Of a stretch of 6,639 nucleotides of DNA, positions 1 through 5,841 are shown in pieces. Origin of the DNA: Bacteroidales bacterium (GTDB taxonomy: Bacteria > Bacteroidota > Bacteroidia > Bacteroidales > VadinHA17); NCBI GenBank assembly GCA_027451265.1, contig DAIDJT010000144.1:1-6639 (forward strand). Reading direction: 5' to 3'. The notes under the pieces were generated by a model that worked only from the letters and a program-made list of their open reading frames with translations, made no database searches and was not told the DNA's origin. The stretch's first letter is position 1. Each line of letters opens with the position of its first letter. A program made the translations under genes and the position numbers.

Positions 1-303
1 ACCGTTAACAATCCTGCATCCCGGTGGTGCCAGCCTCTTTTGTATTGCAGCGGCCCGCCTGTAAAAATCAATTCCAGCCATCATCGGTTCACCACCGTGC
101 CATGAAAAGAATACCTCTCCGCCACCCGCCGCATCAAAATGCTGCTGAATATATGTCTCCAGAACGTCATCAGTCATCCTTTGGCCTCCGGTTGCTCCGG
201 CCGGCTGACCGTGACCGGTATAATAGCAATAGGTGCACCTGAGGTTGCACAGGGCACCAACCGGTTTCACAAAGACCTGAAAATCCCTCTCTTCCCTGCT
301 CAT
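1..303 (-). CDS. Radical SAM enzyme, anaerobic sulfatase-maturase (anSME) type, N-terminal fragment
   Basis: This is an open frame from an ATG at 303 down to the window edge: 101 codons without a stop, with the C-terminus lying outside. Residues 19-26 read CNLRCTYC, the CX3CX2C signature that holds the SAM-binding [4Fe-4S] cluster. Residues 13-28 (KPVGALCNLRCTYCYY) and 66-81 (FSWHGGEPMMAGIDFY, with the GGE SAM-contact motif at 70-72) match the pattern of anaerobic sulfatase maturases. Those enzymes oxidise a Cys or Ser of a sulfatase to formylglycine in the cytoplasm. The family's C-terminal SPASM region with two further Fe-S clusters would lie beyond position 1 and cannot be checked. An in-frame TAA lies 15 bases before the ATG, so this is the only ATG start before the cysteine motif; a GTG at 270 is the alternative. 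No clear Shine-Dalgarno is visible. The gene is 80 bases downstream of thrC on the same strand and could be read from the same transcript. A related SPASM peptide-modifying enzyme is possible. Confidence 0.82.
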   Translation of the reverse strand, partial: MSREERDFQVFVKPVGALCNLRCTYCYYTGHGQPAGATGGQRMTDDVLETYIQQHFDAAGGGEVFFSWHGGEPMMAGIDFYRRAAAIQKRLAPPGCRIVNG

Positions 304-383
304 ACTACTGATACATTATCTGTCAGGACCGAGTACTCAGACGGGTACATCTCCGTTCCTGCACTAAAGCGTTTCATAACTGT

Positions 384-1697
384 CTATCCCCGGCCATACC
401 TCTCGTACAGGTAACCGGCCAGTTCTGCCGATGACGGTTTCATCTTCACCGATTGCTTTCTTCCCGTCAGAACTCCCCTGATGCTCTCCGGCACCTCCAC
501 TTCGCGGCCGATTACCGGCTCCACTATCCCTTTGAATTTTGCAGGATGGGCCGTTGCCACGAAGATACCGGATGATCCGCGATTATGCTCCAAAAAGGCG
601 TCCAGACCCAGGCTTGCAACTGCACCGTGCGGATCAAGGATATAACCCGTCCTGCCATACACCTCACCAATGTGTTCCCTGATGGTGTCATCATCAAACC
701 AGTAGCCTGACACCGCCCCGGAAAACCGGCTGTAATCGTTGTCAAAGACTCTCCTTAGCCGGTCGAAGTTTCCCGGGTTGCCCACATCCATGGCGTTGGC
801 TATGGTAGCCACTGACGGCGCCGGCCTGAAGGTGCCTGTCCTGAGATAATCAGGGACCGTCCTGTTGACGTTGGTGGCAGCCACCAGGCTGCTTATGTCC
901 AGTCCCGAACGCCAGGCTATTGCAGCTGCAGTTATGTTCCCGAAATTACCGGAGGGGACGGAGATGACTTTCCCGCCACCGGCATGGCCGATGGCAAAGT
1001 AATAATAGAAGGTCTGGGGTATGAGACGGGCAATATTGATCGAATTTGCCGATGCGAGTTTCACCTTCGCACCTGCCACCCTTGCCGCAAGGGCACTCTT
1101 CACCATCGCCTGGCAGTTGTCAAAGGTACCCTCCACCTCTATTGCCGTGATGTTACCGCCAAGGGTGGTCAGCTGGTTTTCCTGGAGGGAGCTTACTTTT
1201 CCCGAAGGGTACAGGATAATTATATCGATTGCTTCCGCGCCAAGGAAGCTGGAAGCTATTGCACCGCCTGTATCGCCTGATGTGGCTACCAGTACCACCC
1301 TGCGCCGGTCATCGCGGGAGGAAAAGTACCTGAAACAGCCGGCCATGAACCTCGCTCCGAAATCCTTGAAGGCGGCTGTCGGGCCGTGAAACAATTCAAG
1401 CACTTGCCTGTGGTCATCCAGCCTCCTTAAGATGACCGGAAAATTGAAAGCCTCCTCACATATCTGCCGCATCACAGACATCGGGATCTCGTCACCCGTG
1501 TACAATGGTCCGATCTCCATGGCTATCTCAGGCAGACTCATCTGCGGCAGGCGCCTGAAAAAACCTGAATCCGGCTGAGGTATCCGTTCAGGCATGAAGA
1601 GGCCCATATCCGGGGAGATACCATTCTCCACGGCATCAGTGAAGCCTGCAGTCACCTTCTCGTTCTTCAGATTGTAATAGAGCATCGCATGTGCCAT
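384..1697 (-). CDS. thrC: Threonine synthase
   Basis: A PLP-dependent cytoplasmic enzyme that converts O-phospho-L-homoserine and water to L-threonine and phosphate, the last step of threonine synthesis. The 437-residue product has the usual length for the shorter bacterial ThrC type. Visible signatures are the N-terminal region with SPDMGLFMPE (28-37), the PLP-lysine motif FHGPTAAFKDFGARF (103-117, Lys111 as Schiff-base lysine), ATSGDTGGA (138-146), the phosphate-cradle loop SVPSGNFGN (246-254), NAMDVGNPGN (301-310), LDPHGAVA (354-361) and ATAHPAKF (381-388). The first ATG lies 7 bases after the thrB stop. A second ATG at residue 5 (position 1685) gives an N-terminus, MLYYNLKN, that looks more like homologues, and neither start has a good Shine-Dalgarno, so the start is uncertain by four codons. 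The tight spacing implies co-transcription and probably translational coupling with thrB. The frame is intact with no missing catalytic motif. Confidence 0.97.
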   Translation of the reverse strand: MAHAMLYYNLKNEKVTAGFTDAVENGISPDMGLFMPERIPQPDSGFFRRLPQMSLPEIAMEIGPLYTGDEIPMSVMRQICEEAFNFPVILRRLDDHRQVLELFHGPTAAFKDFGARFMAGCFRYFSSRDDRRRVVLVATSGDTGGAIASSFLGAEAIDIIILYPSGKVSSLQENQLTTLGGNITAIEVEGTFDNCQAMVKSALAARVAGAKVKLASANSINIARLIPQTFYYYFAIGHAGGGKVISVPSGNFGNITAAAIAWRSGLDISSLVAATNVNRTVPDYLRTGTFRPAPSVATIANAMDVGNPGNFDRLRRVFDNDYSRFSGAVSGYWFDDDTIREHIGEVYGRTGYILDPHGAVASLGLDAFLEHNRGSSGIFVATAHPAKFKGIVEPVIGREVEVPESIRGVLTGRKQSVKMKPSSAELAGYLYERYGRG

Positions 1698-1704
1698 TAT
1701 TCCG

Positions 1705-2631
1705 TTAAATCAACCTTGCTCCTGCCGTGCTGACGGGAGACAAATAGGCATCAAAGGCAATACCCTCTGCCTGCATCGCATCAGACATGCCTTTCAACAC
1801 AGCTGAAGCTGTTTCGCTGCCCCGGCACAGGGCAAACACCGATGGCCCGGAGCCCGAGATACCTGCTCCCAGGGCACCACAGGCCAGTGCCGCCGACCTG
1901 AGCCCGGTAAAACCTCTGATAAGTCCTGCCCGCCTGGGTTCAGCTACAAAATCCACAATCGAGCGTCCGATAAGGTCATAATCCTCCCGGTAGAGGCCAG
2001 CCACCAGCCCTGCCAGGTTTCCCCACTGTCGCACAGCTGTTGCCAGGGGAATTTCCCTATCAAGTATTCCTCTTGCCACTGAAGTCTTGATCTCAGTTTC
2101 AGGATGAATTACCACACACCGGAGTTCAGAAGGCACATTAAGCGGAATAATATCGAGCGGTTCGTAACTCCTCACCAGCGTTATTCCTCCAAAAAGTGCA
2201 GGCGTAACATTGTCTGCATGGGGTGCTCCGGAAGCAAGCCTCTCTCCTTCCATTGCAAAACGGACCGTCTCGTTCATCGAGAAAACTCCGCCGAGCAGCT
2301 GGTTGGCAGCAAACGCAGCAGCAGCGGCGCTCGCACCGCTTGAACCTATTCCGCTTCCCGGCCTGATCCCTTTTTCTATCGTGATCCTGAATCCTGTATT
2401 GTTCCCCACCGCGTCAGCAATAGCCTTCAGCACTGCACCGGCAACATTTTTTCCCGGATCCCGGCTGATGGTGTTACAGCCACTGACAGCCATGATTTCA
2501 ACCCTTCCCGTTAATGTCAGCTCAAGCTCAACAGTATCAAAGGGTTCACACAATGCAAGTCCGATGACATCAAAGCCGCAGCTGAGATTTGAAACCGTAG
2601 CCGGCGCCATCACCCGGATCTTTTTTCCCAT
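1705..2631 (-). CDS. thrB: Homoserine kinase (GHMP kinase family)
   Basis: Cytoplasmic enzyme that phosphorylates L-homoserine with ATP to give O-phosphohomoserine, the substrate of the ThrC encoded just downstream. From the ATG at 2631 the product is 308 residues, normal for ThrB. GHMP-kinase hallmarks are visible: MAPATVSNLSCGFDVIGLAL near the N-terminus (residues 7-26), the ATP-binding glycine/serine loop RPGSGIGSSGASAA (90-103), HADNVTPALFGG (138-149) and the C-terminal GAGISGSGPSVFAL motif (255-268). The frame stays open upstream to a TTG at 2685, but the ATG at 2631 is preferred. It starts MGKKIRVMAPATVSN as in homologues, has AGGAAAG 9 bases upstream, and lies downstream of a promoter-like box at 2663-2670 that would leave the TTG outside the transcript. 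The operon order is thrB-thrC. The thrA that often precedes thrB in this phylum is absent: the upstream neighbour is a divergent secreted-protein gene. Confidence 0.96.
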   Translation of the reverse strand: MGKKIRVMAPATVSNLSCGFDVIGLALCEPFDTVELELTLTGRVEIMAVSGCNTISRDPGKNVAGAVLKAIADAVGNNTGFRITIEKGIRPGSGIGSSGASAAAAAFAANQLLGGVFSMNETVRFAMEGERLASGAPHADNVTPALFGGITLVRSYEPLDIIPLNVPSELRCVVIHPETEIKTSVARGILDREIPLATAVRQWGNLAGLVAGLYREDYDLIGRSIVDFVAEPRRAGLIRGFTGLRSAALACGALGAGISGSGPSVFALCRGSETASAVLKGMSDAMQAEGIAFDAYLSPVSTAGARLI

Positions 2632-2640
2632 ATCTATTAT

Positions 2641-2647
2641 CTTTCCT
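2641..2647 (-). promoter_or_regulatory. Ribosome binding site of thrB
   Basis: On the minus strand AGGAAAG lies 9 bases before the ATG at 2631. It is one of only two reasonable Shine-Dalgarno matches in the window and helps decide the start codon against the upstream in-frame TTG at 2685. Confidence 0.5.
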
Positions 2648-2662
2648 GCAAATGAATATCCG

Positions 2663-2696
2663 CAAAGATATCCTCCCCGGTTCAATTAAAGCACAA
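2663..2696 (-). promoter_or_regulatory. Putative Bacteroidota-type promoter of thrBC
   Basis: The minus strand reads TATCTTTG at 2670-2663, a full match to the Bacteroidota -7 consensus TAnnTTTG. A TTG at 2696-2694 lies 23 bases upstream, at the long end of the spacing I would accept for a -33 element. Transcription would begin about 20-30 bases before the thrB ATG at 2631. This is a consensus match only, and such short boxes occur by chance in AT-rich spacers. Confidence 0.45.
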
Positions 2697-2700
2697 TAAT

Positions 2701-2716
2701 TCTAATTTTGGATGGT
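2701..2716 (+). repeat. 16-base promoter-proximal motif, copy 1
   Basis: TCTAATTTTGGATGGT here matches the minus-strand sequence at 5754-5739 at 15 of 16 bases. It contains the TAATTTTG box and runs into the leader of the CotH-like gene. It may be a shared promoter/initiation region, or chance similarity between AT-rich spacers. Confidence 0.4.
2703..2710 (+). promoter_or_regulatory. Putative -7 promoter element of the CotH-like gene
   Basis: TAATTTTG matches the TAnnTTTG consensus and lies 21 bases before the ATG at 2732. This would give a very short leader that still contains the GAGGAT ribosome site. No TTTG/TTG is visible at the expected -33 distance, so support is partial. The box lies inside a 16-base sequence that recurs before the EamA transporter gene. 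Confidence 0.4.
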
Positions 2717-2719
2717 TAT

Positions 2720-2725
2720 GAGGAT
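2720..2725 (+). promoter_or_regulatory. Ribosome binding site of the CotH-like gene
   Basis: GAGGAT sits 6 bases before the ATG at 2732, a good Shine-Dalgarno distance. It favours this ATG over the in-frame TTG at 2708, which would also add eight residues ahead of an otherwise standard signal peptide. Confidence 0.55.
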
Positions 2726-2731
2726 ACTACC

Positions 2732-4759
2732 ATGAGACCACCACTTCAGGCCATATTGCTTTTTCTGCTGGCATCGCCATTGACCGGACAGGTACTGACT
2801 GACAGCAATCTGCCGATAGTCATTATCACCACTGACGGCGGGGCGGATATTGCAGATGACCCAAAAGTGAAGGCTTCCATGAAGATCATAGACCGCGGAC
2901 CGGGACAACGCAATTACGTTGCTGACCAGGGTAACACTCTGTTTCTCAATTACAGCGGCCGGATTGGCATTGAATTGAGAGGTTCCTCCTCGCAGGAATC
3001 ACCCAAGAAGAACTACGGTCTGACAACCAGAATGGCTGATGACATCACCAATAATAATGTCAGCCTTTTGGGCATGCCGGAAGAGAACGACTGGATACTG
3101 GGCGGGATGGTATTCGATACCGCATTTGTCCGCGACTATTTCTGCCAGAACCTGTACCGCCGGATGGGCAACTACGGCTCAAGGGCAGTCTATTGCGAGG
3201 TAATCATCAATAATGATTACAAAGGACTCTATTTGCTTCAGGAGAAACTTAAGGCGGATGACAACCGCATTGACGTTCTGAAAATAGGAAAGAATGACAA
3301 CACCCTTCCCGCCCTCTCCGGAGGATACATCTCAAAGGCAGACAAACTGACAGGAGGAGACCAGGTAAACTGGCGGATGTACTCCATTGAGTACTCCCCG
3401 GTCGATTACATTCATGAACTCCCGAAACCCGCAGATGCCACTGCAGCCCAGACCGGATATATAAGCAATGAGTTCTTCAAACTTGAAACCGCTGCGCGAA
3501 ACAATGATTTTTCCGCTGTGAACGGCTACCCCTCAATTATAGATGTTCCCTCATTCATTGACTTCATTCTGGTGAATGAATTTGCCTCAAATCCAGACGC
3601 CTACCAGTACAGCACATACTTTCACAAGGACCGTAACGGGAAACTGCGTGCAGGACCGGTATGGGACCTCGATCTCTCTTTCGGCAATGACCTGTTCCAG
3701 TGGTACCTCGACCGGAGCAAGACAAATCTCTGGTATTTTGAAGACTATTTTAACAACAACGGTTCCCGCTTCTGGTATGATCTCTTTCATAACAACACAT
3801 TCCGGTGCTACCTGTCAAAACGCTGGCACGGATTACTGGAGACAGGTATGCCGCTAAACCGGGAGGTAAGGGAAGCCTTCATTGATGAGACCGTCGCACT
3901 GATATCCGAAGCTGTTGTGCGCGACTGCCAGAGGTGGGGCAAAAATTCAAACCTGGCTGAAAGGATCACCGCCATCAAAACCTTCATGGAGGGGCGGGAA
4001 CAATGGATCACTTCCAGTATTGGCAGCTACAGCGCCTGCAACAACCTGGCAGTTCCGCAGCTGACCATCACAAAAATCATGTATCACCCGCAGACCTCAA
4101 CGCAGTTCCCTGTCGGTGACGACCTTGAGTTTCTCGAGATACGGAACACAGGAACCACAACTGTTAACCTCAGCGGCATCTATTTCATGGGGACAGGGCT
4201 GGTCTACCAGTTCCCCGCCAATTCCACGCTTGGTGCCGGACGCTGCGTTATTATTGCCTCCAACGCCACCGTCTTCCAGGCGAAGTATGGCTTCTCTCCG
4301 TTTGGGCAGTTCACCAGGCACCTTTCCAACAGTGGTGAGATACTGTTTCTGGCTGATGCCTTCGGGAACCAGGTTGATGTTGTGGAGTACTCAGACCAGA
4401 GTCCCTGGCCAGCTGCCGACGGCAATGGCAGCTACCTCAGGCTCAGAAACACGTCACTTGACAACAGCCTTGCAGAAAACTGGGAAGCATCAGCAGATGT
4501 GATAACTTCAGTTCAGGAACCGCCAACCGATGTGAAGTTCAGTCTGTATCCCAACCCCGTAAGCGGAATCCTAACAATCAGTTCTGATACGGAGATCAGC
4601 AGTATCACCATCTATGATCTGAATGGCACAATCCTGCTGACAAAGGAAGGGGGAGGTTTCTCAGGTATGATTGATATGAGTCCATTCACCTCAGGCACCT
4701 ATATTGTCAGGATATTTACCGCAAACGGAAGCTATCCTCAGAAAATCATAAGGAAATAA
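2732..4759 (+). CDS. Secreted CotH kinase-like / lamin-tail domain protein with T9SS sorting domain
   Basis: The 675-residue exported protein starts with a signal peptide (Arg2, hydrophobic run about residues 5-18, likely cleavage near TGQ at 18-20). A CotH-type region of roughly residues 25-430 follows, with RGSSSQESPKKNYGL (83-97), GLYLLQEKLKADDNRIDV (165-182) and VWDLDLSFGND (310-320). CotH is an atypical protein kinase fold, first known from spore-coat phosphorylation in Bacillus. Residues about 444-584 form a lamin-tail (LTD) β-sandwich (LTITKIMYHP, DDLEFLEIRN, GRCVIIASN, VDVVEYSD). Residues about 602-675 are a T9SS type A sorting domain (SLYPNPVSGILTI, ITIYDLNG, FTSGTYIVRI, C-terminal KIIRK). 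The protein is therefore predicted to cross the outer membrane and be displayed or released at the surface. Substrate and kinase activity are unknown. It is transcribed divergently from thrBC and convergently with the EamA gene, so it is probably monocistronic. The frame is complete. Confidence 0.93.
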   Translation: MRPPLQAILLFLLASPLTGQVLTDSNLPIVIITTDGGADIADDPKVKASMKIIDRGPGQRNYVADQGNTLFLNYSGRIGIELRGSSSQESPKKNYGLTTRMADDITNNNVSLLGMPEENDWILGGMVFDTAFVRDYFCQNLYRRMGNYGSRAVYCEVIINNDYKGLYLLQEKLKADDNRIDVLKIGKNDNTLPALSGGYISKADKLTGGDQVNWRMYSIEYSPVDYIHELPKPADATAAQTGYISNEFFKLETAARNNDFSAVNGYPSIIDVPSFIDFILVNEFASNPDAYQYSTYFHKDRNGKLRAGPVWDLDLSFGNDLFQWYLDRSKTNLWYFEDYFNNNGSRFWYDLFHNNTFRCYLSKRWHGLLETGMPLNREVREAFIDETVALISEAVVRDCQRWGKNSNLAERITAIKTFMEGREQWITSSIGSYSACNNLAVPQLTITKIMYHPQTSTQFPVGDDLEFLEIRNTGTTTVNLSGIYFMGTGLVYQFPANSTLGAGRCVIIASNATVFQAKYGFSPFGQFTRHLSNSGEILFLADAFGNQVDVVEYSDQSPWPAADGNGSYLRLRNTSLDNSLAENWEASADVITSVQEPPTDVKFSLYPNPVSGILTISSDTEISSITIYDLNGTILLTKEGGGFSGMIDMSPFTSGTYIVRIFTANGSYPQKIIRK

Positions 4760-4784
4760 CCATTGCCGGGAACCTGCATTCAGG

Positions 4785-5648
4785 CTACTCTGCCAGCAAG
4801 ATCATTGCAACGGATGCCAGTACCAGACCGGTGAGCAGTATTCCTCCCGGAACCACACCATATATAATAAGTGAAAGTATTATTGTAATGACAGGAGCCA
4901 GGCCGGTCATCGGGACAACGATTATTGCCTTGCCGTACCTGAGTGCATAAACAAGTGACAAAGCTCCGATAGCATTCAGTATCTGGATCATGGCAGCCAG
5001 CCACGGACCTTTGAATCCCCAGTTCACCGGTATTGAAAAGTCAGTCATGATTATGGCGAAGGGTGCCAGTAAAAGGGATGTGAGGGCCATGTAGAAATAG
5101 ATGCTTTCAGCCTTCATTTTATTGTTTGCAAATTTCATGACATAAGCCTGAACCGCCCACATGATAAATACCAGGACAGCAAGGATCAGCCAGCCCATCC
5201 CTTTGGAGCTGAACGGATTGTTCTGCGGATTGGAAAGGAAGAACATGGCAATCAATGCCAGCACTATCCCGATCCACTGGCGCAGCTTTGTCCGTTCCCT
5301 GAGAAAAATGATCGATAATGCAATCGTAAGAACCGGGTAAAGAGAGATTATCGGAAAAACTATGTATGCAGGCCCCTGGCGGAGAGCCTGAAAGAGCAGA
5401 AGCTGGCCTCCGGCTCCAAGAAGACCTGTGGCTGATCCCAGGAAAATGGATCGCAGGTCATGCTCTGGCTTCCAGTTGATCTTGTATAACGCAAACAAGG
5501 CACACGGAATCATTGTCAGCGCCCATACCACATAACCAAGTGTGGCCGGGAAACCAGCTTTTTCGGGGGTTTCAATAAAAGCACCCCATACACCCCAGAA
5601 AATGGTTGTTATTAAAGCATATGTCAGCCAGAGACGATTGGATTTCAT
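4785..5648 (-). CDS. EamA / drug-metabolite transporter (DMT) superfamily permease
   Basis: The 287-residue inner-membrane protein has about ten hydrophobic segments (roughly 7-27, 35-55, 67-87, 92-115, 124-139, 151-171, 182-203, 213-236, 240-262, 267-285) arranged as two EamA repeats. Each repeat carries the typical end-of-unit pattern: ALRQGPAYIVFPIISLYPVL (88-107) followed by FLRERTKLRQWIG in the first half, and ALRYGKAIIVVPMTGLAPVI (235-254) in the second. Length and topology are standard for the family, which moves small metabolites in or out; the substrate cannot be read from sequence. The second half lacks the Glu that usually follows TM9 (it reads YGVVPGG at 263-269), while the first half keeps it. 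The only ATG near the expected N-terminus is at 5648, and no clear Shine-Dalgarno precedes it. The gene ends 25 bases from the convergent CotH-like gene and no strong terminator is seen between them. Confidence 0.93.
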   Translation of the reverse strand: MKSNRLWLTYALITTIFWGVWGAFIETPEKAGFPATLGYVVWALTMIPCALFALYKINWKPEHDLRSIFLGSATGLLGAGGQLLLFQALRQGPAYIVFPIISLYPVLTIALSIIFLRERTKLRQWIGIVLALIAMFFLSNPQNNPFSSKGMGWLILAVLVFIMWAVQAYVMKFANNKMKAESIYFYMALTSLLLAPFAIIMTDFSIPVNWGFKGPWLAAMIQILNAIGALSLVYALRYGKAIIVVPMTGLAPVITIILSLIIYGVVPGGILLTGLVLASVAMILLAE

Positions 5649-5695
5649 GGATTTCAGGTTTACTTTTCAGCGATAAAGATAAATTAATAAGCTTT

Positions 5696-5730
5696 CAAAA
5701 CTATTTTTCTTTGAAAAAAAATATATCAAA
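5696..5730 (-). promoter_or_regulatory. Putative Bacteroidota-type promoter of the EamA gene
   Basis: The minus strand has TAGTTTTG at 5703-5696, matching TAnnTTTG, and TTTG at 5730-5727, 23 bases upstream, as a candidate -33 element. It would start transcription about 40 bases before the ATG at 5648. Based only on consensus in a very AT-rich spacer. Confidence 0.42.
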
Positions 5731-5738
5731 AGATATTT

Positions 5739-5754
5739 ACCATCCAAAAATAGA
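5739..5754 (-). repeat. 16-base promoter-proximal motif, copy 2
   Basis: Read on the minus strand this is TCTATTTTTGGATGGT, one mismatch from 2701-2716. It contains TATTTTTG (5752-5745), a second TAnnTTTG match pointing toward the EamA gene, with a leader of about 90 bases if used. No -33 match is seen at the expected distance. Confidence 0.4.
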
Positions 5755-5756
5755 TT

Positions 5757-5764
5757 TATATTTG
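5757..5764 (+). promoter_or_regulatory. Putative -7 promoter element of the SusC-like gene
   Basis: TATATTTG fully matches TAnnTTTG on the plus strand, 77 bases before the ATG at 5842. It lies back to back with the minus-strand box at 5745-5752. No TTG/TTTG lies 17-23 bases upstream, so it is a weak call. Confidence 0.33.
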
Positions 5765-5841
5765 CTTTAATAATGAAATGAAAGTTGTATTAGTTAGTTT
5801 CCTTTTGTTTTGAGTCGTTATAAACTATAATCCACTAATTC

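Larger units (their letters stand above)
5649..5841. other. AT-rich divergent intergenic region
   Basis: This 193-base spacer separates the start of the EamA gene (minus) from the start of the SusC-like gene (plus). It is much richer in A+T than the flanking genes and includes an 8-base A run at 5714-5721. It holds TAnnTTTG boxes in both directions, listed separately, and only weak AT-only hairpins. No open frame, RNA gene or anti-sigma/sigma gene is visible in it. Confidence 0.8.

Noticed and set aside
331..342. 12-base identity GAGTACTCAGAC also at 4385-4396, and its palindromic core GAGTACTC also at 3389-3396
   Set aside because: Two of the three copies sit inside CotH-gene codons for Glu-Tyr-Ser, orientation and spacing are not shared, and no regulatory context links them.
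24..414. Two plus-strand open frames of 72 and 91 codons at the left edge
   Set aside because: They are antisense to the radical SAM gene and the thrC end; the minus-strand reading has clear family motifs and these do not.
1021..1389. 122-codon plus-strand open frame opposite thrC (and a 98-codon one at 984-1280)
   Set aside because: They lie wholly antisense to well-conserved thrC coding sequence, show no recognisable protein features, and are explained by the codon bias of the real gene.
2210..2689. 159-codon plus-strand open frame opposite thrB
   Set aside because: Antisense shadow of thrB: the peptide is low-complexity Ala/Ser/Pro-rich and has no domain signature or ribosome site.
2708..2731. 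Upstream TTG start adding eight residues to the CotH-like protein
   Set aside because: The ATG at 2732 has a well-placed GAGGAT and begins directly with a standard signal peptide, whereas the TTG overlaps the putative -7 box.
4760..4784. Possible bidirectional terminator between the convergent CotH-like and EamA genes
   Set aside because: Only a 4-base CCTG/CAGG stem is seen at the gap, extending into the EamA end, and there is no T tract, so it is too weak to call.
5704..5718. TTTTTC-TTT-GAAAAA hairpin in the AT-rich spacer
   Set aside because: An A/T-dominated 6-base stem is expected by chance in such DNA, and it lies upstream of both divergent genes rather than at a gene end, so it is not called a terminator or operator.
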